Assembly (NCBI GenBank): GCA_026874595.1
Contig: CM049312.1
Coordinates: 57,537,429-57,601,428 of the forward strand
Source of the DNA: Sipunculus nudus
Lineage: Eukaryota; Annelida; Sipuncula; Golfingiida; Sipunculidae
DNA length: 64,000 nucleotides
Reading direction: 5' to 3'
The number at the start of each line of letters is the position of its first letter. Position 1 is the first letter of the stretch. This document shows positions 63,801 through 64,000 of the stretch, in pieces. The notes beneath the pieces are model-generated. The model saw only the letters and a list, made by a program, of their open reading frames with translations. It made no database searches and had not been told where the DNA came from. Position numbers and translations under genes: made by a program.

Positions 63801-63829
63801 CTCATTGTCTCGTCTTCCCATATTTCATT
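51710..63829 (-). CDS. NOS: Nitric oxide synthase, C-terminal (calmodulin-binding + flavoprotein reductase) part, 14 exons, 5' part outside window
   Basis: Makes nitric oxide and citrulline from arginine; this half carries electrons from NADPH through FAD and FMN to the haem domain. Exons: 63747-63829, 63097-63241, 62492-62596, 62021-62085, 61386-61560, 60180-60312, 59604-59891, 58994-59154, 58563-58773, 57601-57688, 54788-54909, 54354-54499, 53015-53206, 51710-51850. They sum to 2055 nt (684 aa + TAA) with consistent phases and GT-AG borders. In fragment numbering: calmodulin helix 18-40, FMN motifs TVLYASETG (48-56) and [12 protein letters not shown] (99-110), FAD motifs QPGDH (282-286) and RYYSISS (428-434), NADPH motifs GPGTGIAPF (503-511), TAYSREP (564-570) and YVCGDV (600-605). 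Residues matching the nNOS reductase set Ser1176, Cys1349, Asp1393 and shielding Phe1395 are present (S431, C602, D646, F648). The inducible-type short FMN loop is used. Joint calmodulin and FMN/FAD/NADPH features exclude cytochrome P450 reductase. Confidence 0.96.
52050..52520. repeat. GGTCCGG-rich dispersed sequence
   Basis: GGTCCGGTCCAGCTG and GGACCGGTTCAAGTGGTCC near 52070-52120 resemble GGTCCGGCCCAGCCC and GGACCAGTTCAAGCGGTCCG near 52460-52505. May be two ends or two copies of one element in the last NOS intron. Confidence 0.4.
52530..52625 (-). mobile_element. tRNA-derived SINE head in the last NOS intron
   Basis: On the minus strand TACAGCCTGTGGATAAGA (A-box-like) is followed about 40 nt later by AGGTTCGAACCACGCC (B box), the spacing of a tRNA. 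The acceptor and anticodon stems do not pair cleanly, so it is not a functional tRNA. Confidence 0.55.
53015..53206 (-). CDS. NOS: NOS exon m: YVCGDV NADPH nicotinamide region
   Basis: Phase 0 at both ends, 64 codons. Encodes [27 protein letters not shown] and a long helix. The Cys of YVCGD (C602) matches the hydride-transfer Cys1349 of nNOS. Donor AAG|GTACGA. Confidence 0.98.
53336..53615 (+). repeat. GGATCCGG-type dispersed repeat in a NOS intron
   Basis: Contains TATTTGTTCACAAGAAAAAA, ATGAAATTTTCAGGGAA, GGTGTGGATCCGGTACAT and GGGAGCATCCAACAA. Colinear with 58210-58512. I recall this family as widespread in invertebrate genomes. Confidence 0.7.
54354..54499 (-). CDS. NOS: NOS exon l: NADPH ribose-phosphate site
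   Basis: Encodes [20 protein letters not shown], then [14 protein letters not shown]. The Ser and Arg of TAYSREP recognise the 2'-phosphate of NADPH in this family. Ends AAG|GTATAT in phase 0. Confidence 0.98.
54788..54909 (-). CDS. NOS: NOS exon k: NADPH-binding GPGTGIAPF
   Basis: Encodes [20 protein letters not shown] followed by [14 protein letters not shown]. The glycine-rich loop binds the NADPH pyrophosphate. Starts with the last base of a split Pro codon; ends with the first base of a split Met codon before GTACGT. Confidence 0.98.
55640..57290. mobile_element. Bivalve-type dispersed element with four internal tandem units, in a NOS intron
   Basis: Lies in the intron between NOS exons j and k. 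CTCAGCTGACT at 55671-55681 and AGTCAGCTGAG at 57271-57281 are perfect 11-bp inverted ends. The CACCAG.CTGCAG landmark recurs at 55848, 56262, 56599 and 56937, so the last three units are spaced 337-338 bp. Shared text includes ATGGGTAACAGAGACCTAAT and GATTCTAGGTCCAGT. The tail is GACAGACAGACGG followed by TAGCTCAGCATGACT, which folds back on AGTCAGCTGAGCTA. Family name not known to me. Confidence 0.75.
57601..57688 (-). CDS. NOS: NOS exon j: GVCSS FAD-pyrophosphate loop
   Basis: An 88-nt exon encoding [18 protein letters not shown], with an Asp codon split at its start and a Pro codon split at its end. GPVHYGVCS is the FAD pyrophosphate-binding block. Its 3' intron (2.7 kb) is the longest inside the gene here and holds the tandem element at about 55.64-57.29 kb. 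Confidence 0.97.
58210..58512 (+). repeat. GGATCCGG-type dispersed repeat in a second NOS intron
   Basis: Starts TTGCCTCCGCCAGGAGGGTA and includes GTATTTGTTCACAATATAAC, CATGATCCGG, TCATCAAGGAATATTCAC and GGGGAGCATCCCACAACA. Ends about 50 bp from NOS exon i. Confidence 0.7.
58563..58773 (-). CDS. NOS: NOS exon i: FAD-binding RYYSISS exon
   Basis: Starts DLAAYEKW (phase 0) and carries [16 protein letters not shown] and [19 protein letters not shown] is the arginine-aromatic-serine motif that binds FAD; its first Ser (S431) corresponds to the catalytic Ser1176 of nNOS. Ends AGAG|GTGAGT in phase 1. Confidence 0.98.
58994..59154 (-). CDS. NOS: NOS exon h: FAD-domain connecting region
   Basis: Encodes [20 protein letters not shown] and LDITTPLSQ, the RLPPC...YLDITTP block typical of NOS connecting domains, then a charged helix. 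Donor AAT|GTAAGT. Acceptor is TAATAG with an AG left to complete a Glu codon. Confidence 0.97.
59604..59891 (-). CDS. NOS: NOS exon g: start of FAD-binding domain
   Basis: The largest coding exon (288 nt). Begins [10 protein letters not shown] and contains LVKLDTS and [17 protein letters not shown], where QPGDHLGV is the conserved FAD-domain motif. Starts and ends in phase 1 with donor TTAG|GTAAGT. Confidence 0.97.
60180..60312 (-). CDS. NOS: NOS exon f: FMN-FAD connector with acidic cluster
   Basis: Starts phase 0 after ATGACAG; ends TGTCGAG|GTCAGG, a non-ideal donor. Encodes the linker between the FMN and FAD subdomains, with 10 acidic residues among 11 (203-213) followed by VWKAERFRL, which matches the WK..KFRL-type region of NOS. 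The highest-scoring open frame across this exon is a different one and is spurious. Confidence 0.88.
61386..61560 (-). CDS. NOS: NOS exon e: third FMN loop
   Basis: Encodes [18 protein letters not shown] and GNELAGQE, the FMN isoalloxazine loop region. The usual FGLGS reads FALGS here (Ala138 in fragment numbering). Starts in phase 2 after CTAG and ends AGG|GTATGT in phase 0. Confidence 0.97.
62021..62085 (-). CDS. NOS: NOS exon d: shortened FMN-domain loop
   Basis: A 65-nt exon encoding [20 protein letters not shown] and a valine. In nNOS and eNOS this stretch holds an autoinhibitory insert of roughly 40-50 residues; here it is about 21 residues, as in iNOS. A different frame reads through the exon without stops, but only this frame joins both neighbours in phase. 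Confidence 0.93.
62492..62596 (-). CDS. NOS: NOS exon c: FMN-binding strand [12 protein letters not shown]
   Basis: Phase 0 at both ends, 35 codons. Carries [18 protein letters not shown], the second FMN contact region and the clearest NOS signature in the window. Acceptor TTGTAG|ACT, donor CAG|GTAAGG. Confidence 0.97.
63097..63241 (-). CDS. NOS: NOS exon b: end of calmodulin helix and FMN phosphate loop
   Basis: Encodes [17 protein letters not shown] followed by the FMN phosphate-binding motif TVLYASETG and an amphipathic helix. Together with the previous exon the hydrophobic anchors F23, V27, L30 and L36 give 1-5-8-14 spacing. The donor reads CAG|GTCATT, a weak match at +3 and +4, but the next exon continues in frame. 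Confidence 0.93.
63747..63829 (-). CDS. NOS: NOS exon a: start of calmodulin-binding helix
   Basis: Too short for simple ORF calling. It starts after a CAG acceptor in phase 0 and ends AG|GTACAT in phase 2, so an Arg codon spans the junction. Encodes [10 protein letters not shown] then a basic helix ending HFKTFV. Aligned by eye with iNOS, the spacing from this basic helix to the FMN motif is the same length. Anything further 5' lies outside the window or was not recognised. Confidence 0.82.
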
Positions 63830-64000
63830 CTGTGGTAAAAAAATTCATCTCTGTATATTGTCACTACTTTTATAATTGATATATTTTGCTAAAATACTTT
63901 CTTGGTTAAAAAGCATGCAAGAACGGTTTGAGTAAGAGAACATTTCCACGTGATCTACATAAAAAATTCCCTGAAGTGTGCTTTTCTTCTTTTCTTTAGA

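Overview
The window looks like animal, and most probably molluscan (bivalve-like), nuclear DNA. Genes are split by GT-AG introns, the sequence is AT-rich, long (TA)n arrays recur every few kilobases, poly-C/G runs are common, and there are many short non-autonomous transposons and tRNA-derived SINE fragments. One dispersed element (about 55.64-57.29 kb) has the ACCCATGGGT start, the GACAGACAGACGG tail and the GCTATAGCTCAGC end that I associate with bivalve genomes. The lineage is inferred from memory, not from a search.

The one gene I can name with confidence is a nitric oxide synthase (NOS) on the minus strand, 63829 down to 51710. Fourteen exons join in frame with matching intron phases into 684 codons plus a stop. 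They run from the calmodulin-binding helix through the FMN, FAD and NADPH domains to the C-terminus. The N-terminal haem (oxygenase) half lies beyond the right edge. The flavoprotein half looks catalytically intact, but it lacks the long autoinhibitory insert of neuronal and endothelial NOS, so its layout is closer to inducible NOS.

A second, unrecognised plus-strand gene encodes a small secreted protein. It has a signal-peptide exon at 40900-41022 and a 3' exon at 42293-42810. A TATA-box promoter and a short ATG-containing exon at about 20705-20767 fit it in phase across a 20-kb intron, but a start near 40.85 kb is also possible. It is convergent with NOS, about 8.9 kb apart tail to tail.

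The rest (1-20.7 kb, 20.8-40.9 kb, 42.8-51.7 kb and the NOS introns) is non-coding as far as I can read. It is dominated by repeats: two hAT-type elements with near-perfect or partial 8-bp target duplications, a TA-flanked MITE, a fold-back element around (TA)n, a 30-bp minisatellite, a roughly 338-bp tandem element in a NOS intron, and several dispersed families with two to four copies here. No rRNA, intact tRNA, CRISPR array or bacterial-type operon was seen. I found no convincing new multi-gene system. The points most worth following up are the NOS domain architecture and the unrecognised secreted protein.
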